42,254 bases of DNA from an uncultured Pelagibacteraceae bacterium (GTDB lineage: Bacteria > Pseudomonadota > Alphaproteobacteria > Pelagibacterales > Pelagibacteraceae): assembly GCA_902567945.1 (NCBI GenBank), contig CACFOC010000005.1:1-42254 (forward strand). Reading direction: 5' to 3'. Positions within the stretch are counted from its first letter, which is position 1. Each line of letters opens with the position of its first letter. The translations under genes and the position numbers were made by a program. This document shows, piece after piece, positions 35,153 to 42,254 of the stretch. The notes below the pieces were generated by a model that was given only the letters and a program-made list of their open reading frames with translations, had not been told where the DNA came from and made no database searches.

Positions 35153-37246
35153 ATGATTAACGCTATTTACCTTATAATATTATCTGGCTTATTAGCCATT
35201 TTATATGGTTATATCGTAGGAAAACAAATTTTAGCATCTAGTCCTGGCAATAATAAAATGCAAGAAATTGCTGAAGCAATACAAATTGGTGCAAGAGCAT
35301 ACTTGAATCGTCAGTATAAAACTATAGGAATTGTTGGTGTTATAATTCTATTAATAGTAACATTTGCTTTAGGTATTTGGGTTGGATTAGGTTATTTTAT
35401 TGGCGCATTTTTATCTGCTGCTGCTGGCTATATAGGCATGCTTGTTTCAGTACAAGCAAATGTAAGAACAGCCGAGGCGTCAAGAAAAGGTTTAGCAGCT
35501 GGATTAAATATTGGATTTAAATCTGGCGCAGTTACTGGAATGTTAGTAGCTGGCTTAGCGCTACTATCAATATCAATTTATTATTTATTTCTAGTTAAAT
35601 TAAATATTGAGAGTAGGGAAATTATTAATGCATTAGTTGGTCTGGGTTTTGGAGCTTCTTTAATATCTATTTTTGCAAGATTAGGTGGAGGAATATTTAC
35701 AAAAGGAGCTGATGTTGGAGCTGATTTAGTAGGTAAAGTTGAAGCGGGTATTCCAGAAGACGATCCAAGGAATCCAGCTGTTATTGCTGACAATGTGGGT
35801 GATAATGTTGGCGATTGTGCAGGAATGGCAGCTGATTTATTTGAAACCTATGCTGTGACAATAGTCGCTACAATGGTTCTTTCATCAATTTTTTTTAGTG
35901 AAAATTTAAGTATGATGATTTACCCATTAGCAATTGGAGCATCATGTATATTAACTTCTATAGCAGGAACTTTTTTTGTTAGATTAGGGCCTAGCAAAAA
36001 TATTATGGGAGCGCTGTATAAAGGTTTTATAGCGACTGCTTTATTATCATTATTAATTCTTTACCCAATTACTGACAAAATAATTGGTTTAGATAATATT
36101 TATACATCATCAAACGCTCAATTCACTGGCTTAGGTTTATATTTTTGTGGTGTAGTAGGTTTAATAATTACAGGACTTATTATTTGGGTTACAGAATATT
36201 ATACTGGAACCAAATTTCGACCAGTTATAAGTGTAGCAAAGTCATCTATTACAGGTCATGGTACGAATGTAATTCAAGGTCTAGCCGTCTCATTAGAAGC
36301 TACAGCCTTACCTGCTTTAATAATAGTTGCTGGTATATTAGTTACAAATTATATAGCTGGACTTTTTGGCATAGCAATTGCAGTTACCACAATGCTTGCT
36401 TTAGCTGGAATGGTAGTCGCTTTAGATGCATACGGACCTGTTACAGATAATGCTGGTGGTATAGCTGAAATGTCTAAACTTCCCAAAAATGTGAGAAAAA
36501 CTACAGACGCTTTAGATGCAGTAGGAAATACTACTAAAGCTGTAACTAAAGGTTATGCCATAGGTTCTGCAGGATTAGGAGCTTTGGTTTTATTTGCTGC
36601 TTATACTGAAGATATAAATTTTTTTTCAAATATAAGCGGTTCAAACTTAGAAAATGTATCTGTAAGTTTTGAACTTTCAAACCCCTTTGTAGTAGTCGGA
36701 TTGCTAATTGGTGGAATGTTACCTTATTTATTTGGATCTATGTCTATGCAAGCTGTTGGTAGAGCAGGGGGAGCGGTGGTGATAGAAGTAAGAAGACAAT
36801 TCAAAAAAATACCTGGAATTATGAAAGGTAAAAGAAAACCTGATTATGGAAGGCTTGTAGATTTATTGACTAAAGCCGCAATCAAAGAAATGATAATTCC
36901 ATCGTTGTTACCAGTTTTATCACCAATAATCTTATATTTAGTAATATATTATATTGGAGGAATTGAAGCTGCTTTATCATCCGTTGGAGCAATGTTGCTT
37001 GGTGTCATTATAACTGGTTTATTTGTTGCTATTTCAATGACAGCAGGAGGTGGAGCTTGGGACAATGCAAAAAAATATATTGAGGATGGCAAATTTGGCG
37101 GTAAAGGATCTGAAGCCCACAAAGCAGCTGTAACTGGAGATACAGTTGGGGACCCATATAAAGATACAGCAGGTCCAGCGGTTAATCCAATGATAAAAAT
37201 TACTAATATAGTTGCTCTGTTACTCTTAGCAGTAATAGCCCATTAA
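35153..37246 (+). CDS. hppA: Membrane-bound proton-translocating pyrophosphatase, K+-independent type
   Basis: Uses pyrophosphate hydrolysis to pump protons across the inner membrane. It is 697 aa with about 16 membrane segments. The substrate site motifs are [39 protein letters not shown] and [15 protein letters not shown]. Lys462 in [10 protein letters not shown] is the residue that marks K+-independent pumps (K+-dependent ones have Ala there). It lets the cell recover energy from biosynthetic pyrophosphate. It stands alone between nusB and the convergent bamE, with a 2-base 3' gap. Confidence 0.97.
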   Translation: MINAIYLIILSGLLAILYGYIVGKQILASSPGNNKMQEIAEAIQIGARAYLNRQYKTIGIVGVIILLIVTFALGIWVGLGYFIGAFLSAAAGYIGMLVSVQANVRTAEASRKGLAAGLNIGFKSGAVTGMLVAGLALLSISIYYLFLVKLNIESREIINALVGLGFGASLISIFARLGGGIFTKGADVGADLVGKVEAGIPEDDPRNPAVIADNVGDNVGDCAGMAADLFETYAVTIVATMVLSSIFFSENLSMMIYPLAIGASCILTSIAGTFFVRLGPSKNIMGALYKGFIATALLSLLILYPITDKIIGLDNIYTSSNAQFTGLGLYFCGVVGLIITGLIIWVTEYYTGTKFRPVISVAKSSITGHGTNVIQGLAVSLEATALPALIIVAGILVTNYIAGLFGIAIAVTTMLALAGMVVALDAYGPVTDNAGGIAEMSKLPKNVRKTTDALDAVGNTTKAVTKGYAIGSAGLGALVLFAAYTEDINFFSNISGSNLENVSVSFELSNPFVVVGLLIGGMLPYLFGSMSMQAVGRAGGAVVIEVRRQFKKIPGIMKGKRKPDYGRLVDLLTKAAIKEMIIPSLLPVLSPIILYLVIYYIGGIEAALSSVGAMLLGVIITGLFVAISMTAGGGAWDNAKKYIEDGKFGGKGSEAHKAAVTGDTVGDPYKDTAGPAVNPMIKITNIVALLLLAVIAH

Positions 37247-37248
37247 GT

Positions 37249-37701
37249 TTATTTTCTGTTTGCTTCCATTTTTTGTCTAATACTAGACAAAAAACCAGTT
37301 ATAAAATTTTCTTTTCTTAATTCGTTCTCAGTAATTGCTTCTGCGAATTCAATTTTTTTCATTCTATCTTTATTATAAAATTCTTTTTTCTCCAATATTC
37401 CATATTTATTAAACTCAAGTACTAGCACGTTATTTTTTTTTAAATGATTTTTGCCTAATTTAAATGCAGCAGATTTTGTGAATGTTCTCTCTATATAAAT
37501 CCATAAATTATTATTTTCCATACCTTTAGTAGAAGGATGTCCTAGAATATTAACTACATCATTTTTGTTTGATTGATTTATAGATATCAACTTTTCTCTT
37601 TTATCTAAGTATGCTATCCCATGTGTTTTAAGAACTTCATTTTGCTGGCATGCTGTTATAATAAAAGGTAATAATAATATTAATAATAATTTAATTTTCA
37701 T
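37249..37701 (-). CDS. bamE: Outer-membrane assembly lipoprotein BamE (SmpA/OmlA family)
   Basis: Lipoprotein of the BAM complex that inserts beta-barrel proteins into the outer membrane. It is 150 aa. The lipoprotein signal LLLILLLPFIITAC puts the lipidated cysteine at residue 18. The SmpA/OmlA core is seen in INQSNKNDVVNILGHPSTKG and NNLWIYIERTF. The start codon is fixed by the signal peptide. That ATG abuts the ATG of the divergent bc1 chaperone gene (CATATG), leaving no intergenic base, so its promoter must lie inside that gene. Confidence 0.9.
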   Translation of the reverse strand: MKIKLLLILLLPFIITACQQNEVLKTHGIAYLDKREKLISINQSNKNDVVNILGHPSTKGMENNNLWIYIERTFTKSAAFKLGKNHLKKNNVLVLEFNKYGILEKKEFYNKDRMKKIEFAEAITENELRKENFITGFLSSIRQKMEANRK

Positions 37702-38226
37702 ATGTTCGGCGAATCTATAAAAGCTAGTTCTTCAATAGAAGTATTATATAATAAAATAGTCTTGTTATCACGTAATAAATCCTTTTTTGTGGATATGAGC
37801 ATAAAAGATACGTTTCAAAACAAGATAAATCTTATTTTTTTTCACACCTGTTTTTTATTTATTAAAGCAAAACAAAAAAACACTGGTAATTTATATAAAG
37901 ACTTTTATCAAAAAATGTTCGATTTAATTTTTAACAAAATTGAGATCAACATGAGAGAACTTGGTTTTGGTGATGTTACAGTAAATAAAAACATGAAATT
38001 TTTAGTAAAAATTTTTTATAATATACTTATCAATTGTGAAAATTTTAAATCTAAAAAATCGTACGAAAAAGAACAATTTATATGTAAATATCTATATGAT
38101 GGTAAGGCTGCCAAAACTGATAAAAAAACCAATATAATTGAATATTTTGATAAATATCATTCTTTTTGTCTTGATTTAACTGCGGATAAAGTATTAAAGG
38201 GAGAGCTTAACTTTACTTATAAATAA
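37702..38226 (+). CDS. Ubiquinol-cytochrome c chaperone family protein (CBP3-like)
   Basis: Member of the family that includes mitochondrial Cbp3/UQCC1, which assists cytochrome b and bc1 complex assembly. It is 174 aa. The N-terminal ASSSIEVLYNKIVLLSRNKSFF-like helix (37717 on) fits, and the signature helix NMRELGFGDVTVNKNMKFLVKIFY lies near residues 88-111. The family usually sits near bamE and plsX in alphaproteobacteria, as here. No Shine-Dalgarno sequence precedes the ATG, which abuts the bamE start. The next in-frame Met would cut off the first helix. Confidence 0.85.
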   Translation: MFGESIKASSSIEVLYNKIVLLSRNKSFFVDMSIKDTFQNKINLIFFHTCFLFIKAKQKNTGNLYKDFYQKMFDLIFNKIEINMRELGFGDVTVNKNMKFLVKIFYNILINCENFKSKKSYEKEQFICKYLYDGKAAKTDKKTNIIEYFDKYHSFCLDLTADKVLKGELNFTYK

Positions 38227-38234
38227 ATTAGATT

Positions 38235-38414
38235 ATGGCTGTACCTAAACGAAAAACATCGAAATCTAGAAGAGACAAACGAAGGTCTCATCATAAAATA
38301 ATCAGTCCAAACATTATTGAAGATAAAAAATCTGGTGAATATAGACTCTCACACCATATAGATTTAAAAACAGGTCTCTATAATGGCAGAAAAGTATTTG
38401 AGCCAAAAAAATAA
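38235..38414 (+). CDS. rpmF: Large ribosomal subunit protein bL32
   Basis: Ribosomal protein L32, 59 aa, read directly from 38235 ATG to TAA at 38412-38414. The N-terminus [20 protein letters not shown] is diagnostic, and the C-terminal [20 protein letters not shown] is the alphaproteobacterial form. It contains no cysteine, so it is the zinc-free version. It lies between the bc1 chaperone and plsX with gaps of 8 and 10 bases. The rpmF-plsX pair is widespread. Confidence 0.97.
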   Translation: MAVPKRKTSKSRRDKRRSHHKIISPNIIEDKKSGEYRLSHHIDLKTGLYNGRKVFEPKK

Positions 38415-38424
38415 TTATTTTTAA

Positions 38425-39429
38425 ATGTCAAAAATAGTAAAAATTGCTATTGATGCAATGGGCGGAGAAAATTCTCCAAAAAAAATCATAGATGGAATTT
38501 TAACTTCTCTTAAAAGTAATAGTGAAAATTATTTTTATTTATTTGGCAATGAGTCAGAAATAAAAAAACAATTAGATAAGAATAAATCACTAAATAAATA
38601 TTGTGAAATAATTAATACTGAAAGTGTAATTTCTGATGATGAAGGCCCATTAACAGCTGCAAAAAAGGGTAAAAATTCAAGTATGTGGAAAGCTATAGAA
38701 GCTCAAAAAGAAAATAAATGTGATATTACTTTGTCTGCTGGAAATACTGGAGCTTTACTTGTTATATCCAGACTATTACTAAGTACAATCCAAGGTATAA
38801 ACAAACCTGCGTTAGCAGGTCTTTGGCCCAGCAAAAATAATTTAAATGTAATGCTCGACTTGGGTGCTAATATTGAATGTAACGAGAAAAATTTACTAGA
38901 TTTTACTATAATGGGATCTGCTTTATATAAATCTTTATTTAATAATATTACTCCAAAAGTATCATTACTTAATGTTGGGCAAGAAGAAATTAAAGGCAAC
39001 GAAATTATTAAAAAAACATTTTCAATTTTAAAAGAAAAAAAAACACAAAATTTTAATTTTGCTGGTTACATAGAAGGTAATCAAATTATGGATGGTGACA
39101 CAAATGTTATTGTTACAGACGGTTTTACTGGAAACATTGCTTTAAAAACTGCTGAGGGAACAGCTAATTTTTTAACTAAAAATTTAAAAATATCGTTAAA
39201 TAAATTATCGATGCTTTTATCCTATTACTCTTTAAAGAAATTTAAAGAGAGACTTGATCCTCGAAAATACAATGGAGCAATTTTGTTAGGTTTACAAGGA
39301 CCAGTGGTAAAAAGTCATGGCGCAACTGATTACATTGGATTCGCTTACTCGATTGAAATGTGCAATAAAATTGTGAAATCTAACTTAATAGAAAAGATAA
39401 AAACACACTTAATAGATATTGACCATTGA
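38425..39429 (+). CDS. plsX: Phosphate acyltransferase PlsX
   Basis: Makes acyl-phosphate from acyl-ACP for PlsY (encoded at 2161-2793). It is 334 aa, peripheral membrane. Signatures are IAIDAMGGENSPKKIIDGI at the N-terminus, LSAGNTGALLVISRLLL near residue 103, and VTDGFTGNIALKTAEG near 228, ending with HGATDYIGFAYSI. In most alphaproteobacteria fabH follows immediately; here ihfA does after 23 bases. Confidence 0.96.
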   Translation: MSKIVKIAIDAMGGENSPKKIIDGILTSLKSNSENYFYLFGNESEIKKQLDKNKSLNKYCEIINTESVISDDEGPLTAAKKGKNSSMWKAIEAQKENKCDITLSAGNTGALLVISRLLLSTIQGINKPALAGLWPSKNNLNVMLDLGANIECNEKNLLDFTIMGSALYKSLFNNITPKVSLLNVGQEEIKGNEIIKKTFSILKEKKTQNFNFAGYIEGNQIMDGDTNVIVTDGFTGNIALKTAEGTANFLTKNLKISLNKLSMLLSYYSLKKFKERLDPRKYNGAILLGLQGPVVKSHGATDYIGFAYSIEMCNKIVKSNLIEKIKTHLIDIDH

Positions 39430-39452
39430 TCAAACCAAGAATATTTTGAAAT

Positions 39453-39746
39453 ATGGTTGCAAAAAATTTAACAAGAAAAGACATAAGTAATAAAATTTAT
39501 AAAAATTTAGGTTTTTCAAGAAATTTTTCGTTATCACTAGTTGATGATTTTATAGAATCAATAATCTCTGAATTAATTAAATATAATAAAATAAAAATTA
39601 CATCATTTGGAACTTTTAAAATATTAAATAAAAAGGAACGTATTGGACGAAATCCAAAAACAAAAATTCCAGCAAAAATTAGTGCAAGAAGAATTGTTAA
39701 TTTTAAACCCTCAATGATTGCTAAGAATAAACTAAATCAAAAATGA
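39453..39746 (+). CDS. ihfA: Integration host factor alpha subunit / HU-family DNA-binding protein
   Basis: Sequence-specific DNA-bending protein, 97 aa. The HU/IHF fold is clear: TRKDISNKIYKNLGFS, then KIKITSFGTFKILNKKERIGRNPKT (key part TSFGTF near residue 49 and the GRNPKT beta arm), and ARRIVNFKPSM. The alpha-subunit assignment rests on position before a MerR gene, the usual alphaproteobacterial ihfA site, and on the N-terminal VAKNLTRKDI form. Its stop overlaps the merR start (ATGA). Confidence 0.9.
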   Translation: MVAKNLTRKDISNKIYKNLGFSRNFSLSLVDDFIESIISELIKYNKIKITSFGTFKILNKKERIGRNPKTKIPAKISARRIVNFKPSMIAKNKLNQK

Positions 39747-40138
39747 TAAAGAATGATAAAATAAACGATGCTTATAAGACAATTAGCGAAGTGACGAAGG
39801 AACTAGATTTAATAGATAAAAAAACTGGTGTATTACAAACACACACGATTAGATTCTGGGAAAAACAATTTAAACAAATAAAACCACAAGTTCGCGCTGG
39901 AAATAGAAGATATTATTCAAATAAAGATATACAAGTTATAAAATTTATAAAATTTTTACTAAAAGAGAAAGGCATGACTATAGATGGTGTGAAAAAGATA
40001 TTGAGTAATAAAAACACTTCACTTGACGATAATATTAGTTTGGGTGTATACAATCACAATCAAAAGAGGGCTAATATAATTAAGAATAAAATAAAAAATA
40101 TTTCAAAGATAGTAGAGGATTTAAAAAATTTAAAATAA
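39743..40138 (+). CDS. MerR-family transcriptional regulator
   Basis: DNA-binding regulator of 131 aa. The N-terminal winged helix includes YKTISEVTKELDL and HTIRFWEKQFKQIKPQVRAGNRRYYSNKDIQVI, the MerR recognition pattern. A short helical C-terminus follows, without obvious ligand cysteines. Genes of this kind routinely follow ihfA in alphaproteobacteria; the target is not known to me. The start overlaps ihfA by four bases, and rpmG begins at the last base of its stop. Confidence 0.88.
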   Translation: MIKNDKINDAYKTISEVTKELDLIDKKTGVLQTHTIRFWEKQFKQIKPQVRAGNRRYYSNKDIQVIKFIKFLLKEKGMTIDGVKKILSNKNTSLDDNISLGVYNHNQKRANIIKNKIKNISKIVEDLKNLK

Positions 40139-40329
40139 TGGCAAAAAAAACATCCATAAAAGTCAGACTTGTACCAGAATCTAAGCCAGATAGTCCTTTT
40201 TTTTATTATGTAAAAAAACCGTCATCAGGTGAAAAAGCTAAGATAAAACTAAAGGCTAAAAAATATAACCCTTCTACTCGTAAACACGAAGTTTTTATTG
40301 AAAAAAAACTACCTCCGCATAGCAAATAA
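40138..40329 (+). CDS. rpmG: Large ribosomal subunit protein bL33
   Basis: Ribosomal protein L33, 63 aa: MAKKTSIKVRLVPES, then FFYYVKKPSSGEKAKIKLKA and KKYNPSTRKHEVFIEKKL. It has no cysteines, so it is the zinc-free type. TAATG joins it to the merR gene. Its stop codon TAA is immediately followed by the stop codon of the convergent chorismate mutase (TAATTA), so the two genes abut with no spacer. Confidence 0.93.
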   Translation: MAKKTSIKVRLVPESKPDSPFFYYVKKPSSGEKAKIKLKAKKYNPSTRKHEVFIEKKLPPHSK

Positions 40330-40608
40330 TTATTTCTTAAAGTTCCTTTTTTGAAAATCAACATAACTCCATATCATTGATTTCCAAATTCTGTTTGTGA
40401 TTCTAGGATCAACTTTATTTTGTGTAGATTTTTTTTTCATTTTTAATAAAATTTCATTAATTCTTTTATGGTCAACAATTTCACGTTTATATTTTTTAAG
40501 GGTAAGCATTTTCTTAACAACAATAGTTCTTTTCTTTATCAGATTGAATAATTGCTGATCTATTTTATCAATCTTTTTCCTTTCTTTTTCCAATCGTAAT
40601 CTATTCAT
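40330..40608 (-). CDS. Chorismate mutase (AroQ type)
   Basis: Helical chorismate mutase of 92 aa, a monofunctional type II domain that rearranges chorismate to prephenate for phenylalanine and tyrosine. The N-terminal helix ERKKIDKIDQQLFNLIKKRTIVVKKM matches the family (I..ID.qL..Ll..R). A lysine in the LKKYKRE stretch and D-H-K-R correspond to active-site positions. The C-terminal helix IWKSMIWSYVDFQ contains the serine/glutamine region. It is divergent from ctaA over 55 bases. Confidence 0.85.
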   Translation of the reverse strand: MNRLRLEKERKKIDKIDQQLFNLIKKRTIVVKKMLTLKKYKREIVDHKRINEILLKMKKKSTQNKVDPRITNRIWKSMIWSYVDFQKRNFKK

Positions 40609-40663
40609 ATTAGCGACAATTTAATAATTTTATATTTTGCAAATAGAAATGTATATTAATTTT

Positions 40664-41674
40664 ATGAACGAAGATAACAACAATATTTATATGTCTTCAT
40701 GGCTTCTGTTAATAACTTTGTTGGTTGCCTTAATGATTGTAGTAGGTGGATTAACTAGATTAACAGACTCTGGTTTGTCGATTACTGAATGGCAGTTATT
40801 TTCAGGTTTTTTACCACCTTTAAGTAATACTGAATGGGATAATTATTTTAATTTATACAAAGAAATTCCTGAATTTAAACTCATAAACTACTCAATGACT
40901 ATTAATGAATTCAAAATAATATTTTGGTGGGAGTGGTCACATAGATTTTTAGGTAGATTAATAGGAATTTGTTTTTTATTTCCTTTAATTTATTTAACAA
41001 TAAAATTAGGTTTTAAGAATCTAAAAAAACTTTATTTCATTTTTTTTCTTATATGTTTTCAAGGATTTATTGGTTGGTACATGGTTTCAAGTGGATTAAT
41101 TGATAGAGTAGATGTTAGTCATTACAGGCTTGCATTACACTTAATAATTGCTTTTATTATTCTCTCACTAATTTTATGGGAGTATTTTAAATCAAAAAAA
41201 ATTGACCTCTCTCATAAAAGATTAAAAATATATTTGCCTTTATCTTTTTTGATTTTAATTTTTTGTCAAATATCGATCGGAGCATTTGTTTCTGGTATGG
41301 ATGCTGGAACAATATACAACTCTTGGCCATTAATGGGGCCAACATATTTCCCTGATGATAATGAGTTTATTAATATATTTAAATTAACAGCTTTTAGTGA
41401 TCCTGCTTTAGTTCAATTTTTTCATAGAAATTTGGCTTATATAATTTTTTTTTATTACTTAATTTTAGTTTATAAAATTTATAAAGATAACTTTACTAGA
41501 TATTTCTTTCCAATAAAAATTATAGGTTTAATTTTATTTATTCAGATAGTGTTAGGAATTTTTACCCTATTATATGGTGCACAGATATACTTAGCTTCTA
41601 TGCACCAAATTAGTTCAATTTTTTTAGTTAGTTCAAGTGTATATTTTTTATACTTGAATTCTAATACTAACTAA
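40664..41674 (+). CDS. ctaA: Heme A synthase (COX15/CtaA type 2)
   Basis: Oxidises heme O to heme A for cytochrome c oxidase, in the inner membrane. It is 336 aa from the ATG at 40664, with about eight membrane segments. An ATG at 40649 and a TTG at 40639-region in frame are alternatives. Signatures are VVGGLTRLTDSGLSITEW near the N-terminus, WWEWSHRFLGRLIG, the heme histidine in SHYRLALHL, GAFVSGMDAGTIYNSWPLMG, and FFHRNLAY, with a last histidine in MHQISS. The 3' end overlaps the convergent metY by 8 bases. Confidence 0.95.
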   Translation: MNEDNNNIYMSSWLLLITLLVALMIVVGGLTRLTDSGLSITEWQLFSGFLPPLSNTEWDNYFNLYKEIPEFKLINYSMTINEFKIIFWWEWSHRFLGRLIGICFLFPLIYLTIKLGFKNLKKLYFIFFLICFQGFIGWYMVSSGLIDRVDVSHYRLALHLIIAFIILSLILWEYFKSKKIDLSHKRLKIYLPLSFLILIFCQISIGAFVSGMDAGTIYNSWPLMGPTYFPDDNEFINIFKLTAFSDPALVQFFHRNLAYIIFFYYLILVYKIYKDNFTRYFFPIKIIGLILFIQIVLGIFTLLYGAQIYLASMHQISSIFLVSSSVYFLYLNSNTN

Positions 41675-42254
41675 CAGCCTTAAGTTTTGCTGCACCAGAG
41701 GCTTTAAGTGCTTGGTCAAGATCGGCTATAATGTCATCTGGATGTTCAATTCCAATCGACAATCTAACATAGCCAGGTGTGACACCTGCTGCTAACAATT
41801 CTTCCTCTGTTAATTGGCTGTGAGTAGTTGTTGCTGGATGAATAGCTAAACTTCTTGCGTCACCTATATTTGCAACATGATAAAACATTTTTAGGGCTTC
41901 AATAAATTTTTTTCCTGCTTCTACGCCACCTTTCACTTCGATACCAACTAATCCTCCGTTGCCACCTTTAAAATATTTTTTTGCTCTACTGCCTATTTCT
42001 CCTTTATGCAAAGTAGGATAAATTACTCTTTCAACATTTTTATGTTTTTGTAAAAATTCAACAGCTTTTTCAGCGTTCGAACAATGTTGCTTCATTCTTA
42101 AAGCTACAGTTTCTAAACCTTGAATAATTCCAAAGGCATTATCTGGAGCTAAAGCCGAACCTAAATCTCTAAGCAAAACTACTCTAGCTCGCACTCCATA
42201 AGCTACATTTGCGCCAGTGAGTTCAGGAACTACTTTTCCCCAAATAGCTCCACC
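41667..42254 (-). CDS. metY: O-acetylhomoserine sulfhydrylase (Cys/Met metabolism PLP enzyme), 5' part cut by window edge
   Basis: C-terminal 195 codons of a PLP-dependent enzyme that makes homocysteine from O-acetylhomoserine and sulfide. The frame is open to the right edge, so the PLP lysine is outside the window. Visible family blocks are LLRDLGSALAPDNAF, QGLETVALRMKQHCSNAEKA, YHVANIGDARSLAIHPATTT, HSQLTEEELLAAGV and YVRLSIGIEHPDDIIADLDQAL. The MetY subgroup is favoured over cystathionine synthases/lyases by the LRDLG and FxxxNIGDARSL forms. Convergent with ctaA (8-base overlap). Confidence 0.92.
   Translation of the reverse strand, partial: GGAIWGKVVPELTGANVAYGVRARVVLLRDLGSALAPDNAFGIIQGLETVALRMKQHCSNAEKAVEFLQKHKNVERVIYPTLHKGEIGSRAKKYFKGGNGGLVGIEVKGGVEAGKKFIEALKMFYHVANIGDARSLAIHPATTTHSQLTEEELLAAGVTPGYVRLSIGIEHPDDIIADLDQALKASGAAKLKAVS

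Noticed and set aside
37660-37700. AAT/TAA repeat near the bamE start as a microsatellite or operator
   Set aside because: It encodes the leucine/isoleucine-rich signal peptide of BamE in AT-rich codons, which explains the repetition.

Overview
This 42 kb window is a dense, AT-rich (roughly 30% G+C by eye) stretch of bacterial chromosome. The organism is most likely a marine alphaproteobacterium of the SAR11/Pelagibacterales type. The grounds are gene orders typical of Alphaproteobacteria (pyrBC-plsY-topA; slt-dapA-smpB-rsh-pyrE-pdxJ-acpS-lepB-rnc-recO; rpiB-glyA-nrdR-ribD-ribE-ribB-ribH-nusB; cytochrome bc1 chaperone-plsX-ihfA-merR), short spacers, lysine/asparagine/isoleucine-rich proteins, and very compact or missing members of those operons. 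No gene-free stretch exceeds about 125 bases. I see no insertion sequence, prophage, CRISPR array, rRNA or obvious pseudogene. There is one tRNA, tRNA-Ser(GCU).

Layout. 1-5561 (minus): topA (3' part off the left edge), plsY, a dihydroorotase-like pyrC partner, pyrB and ruvX. 5603-11737 (plus): gatCAB for Glu/Asp-tRNA amidotransferase, an O-methyltransferase, the tRNA hydroxylase trhO and a MATE transporter. 11699-17692 (minus): heterotetrameric sarcosine oxidase soxBDAG preceded by nothing but a few bases, then a RarD-type EamA transporter. 17750-17841: tRNA-Ser. 17844-20069 (minus): soluble lytic transglycosylase. 20114-27464 (plus): dapA, smpB, folK, rsh, pyrE, pdxJ, acpS, lepB, rnc, recO. 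27476-28465 (minus): hemB. 28589-37246 (plus): an orphan 2-oxoglutarate oxygenase, rpiB, glyA, nrdR, the riboflavin genes, nusB and the proton-pumping pyrophosphatase hppA. 37249-37701 (minus): bamE. 37702-40329 (plus): bc1 chaperone, rpmF, plsX, ihfA, merR, rpmG. 40330-40608 (minus): chorismate mutase. 40664-41674 (plus): ctaA. 41667-42254 (minus): metY, with its N-terminus off the right edge.

How the genes fit together. Most are core housekeeping genes, joined by TAATG or ATGA start/stop overlaps that imply translational coupling. Metabolic links in the window are pyrimidine synthesis (pyrB, pyrC-like, pyrE), one-carbon flow (sarcosine oxidase yields glycine and methylene-THF, glyA interconverts serine and glycine, folK makes folate) and riboflavin supply for the flavin-rich sarcosine oxidase. 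Others are phospholipid initiation (plsX, plsY) and respiratory assembly (bc1 chaperone, ctaA, hemB).

I did not find a clearly novel multigene system. The notable signals are streamlining: single genes missing from otherwise canonical operons (dprA, rpoZ, era, fabH, DUF177), a Rsh protein without its central regulatory region, zero-gap gene junctions, and lost zinc ligands in NrdR, the PyrC-like protein, the RibA-like domain of RibB, and HemB. An orphan HxD...H oxygenase of unknown substrate is the best candidate for new biochemistry.
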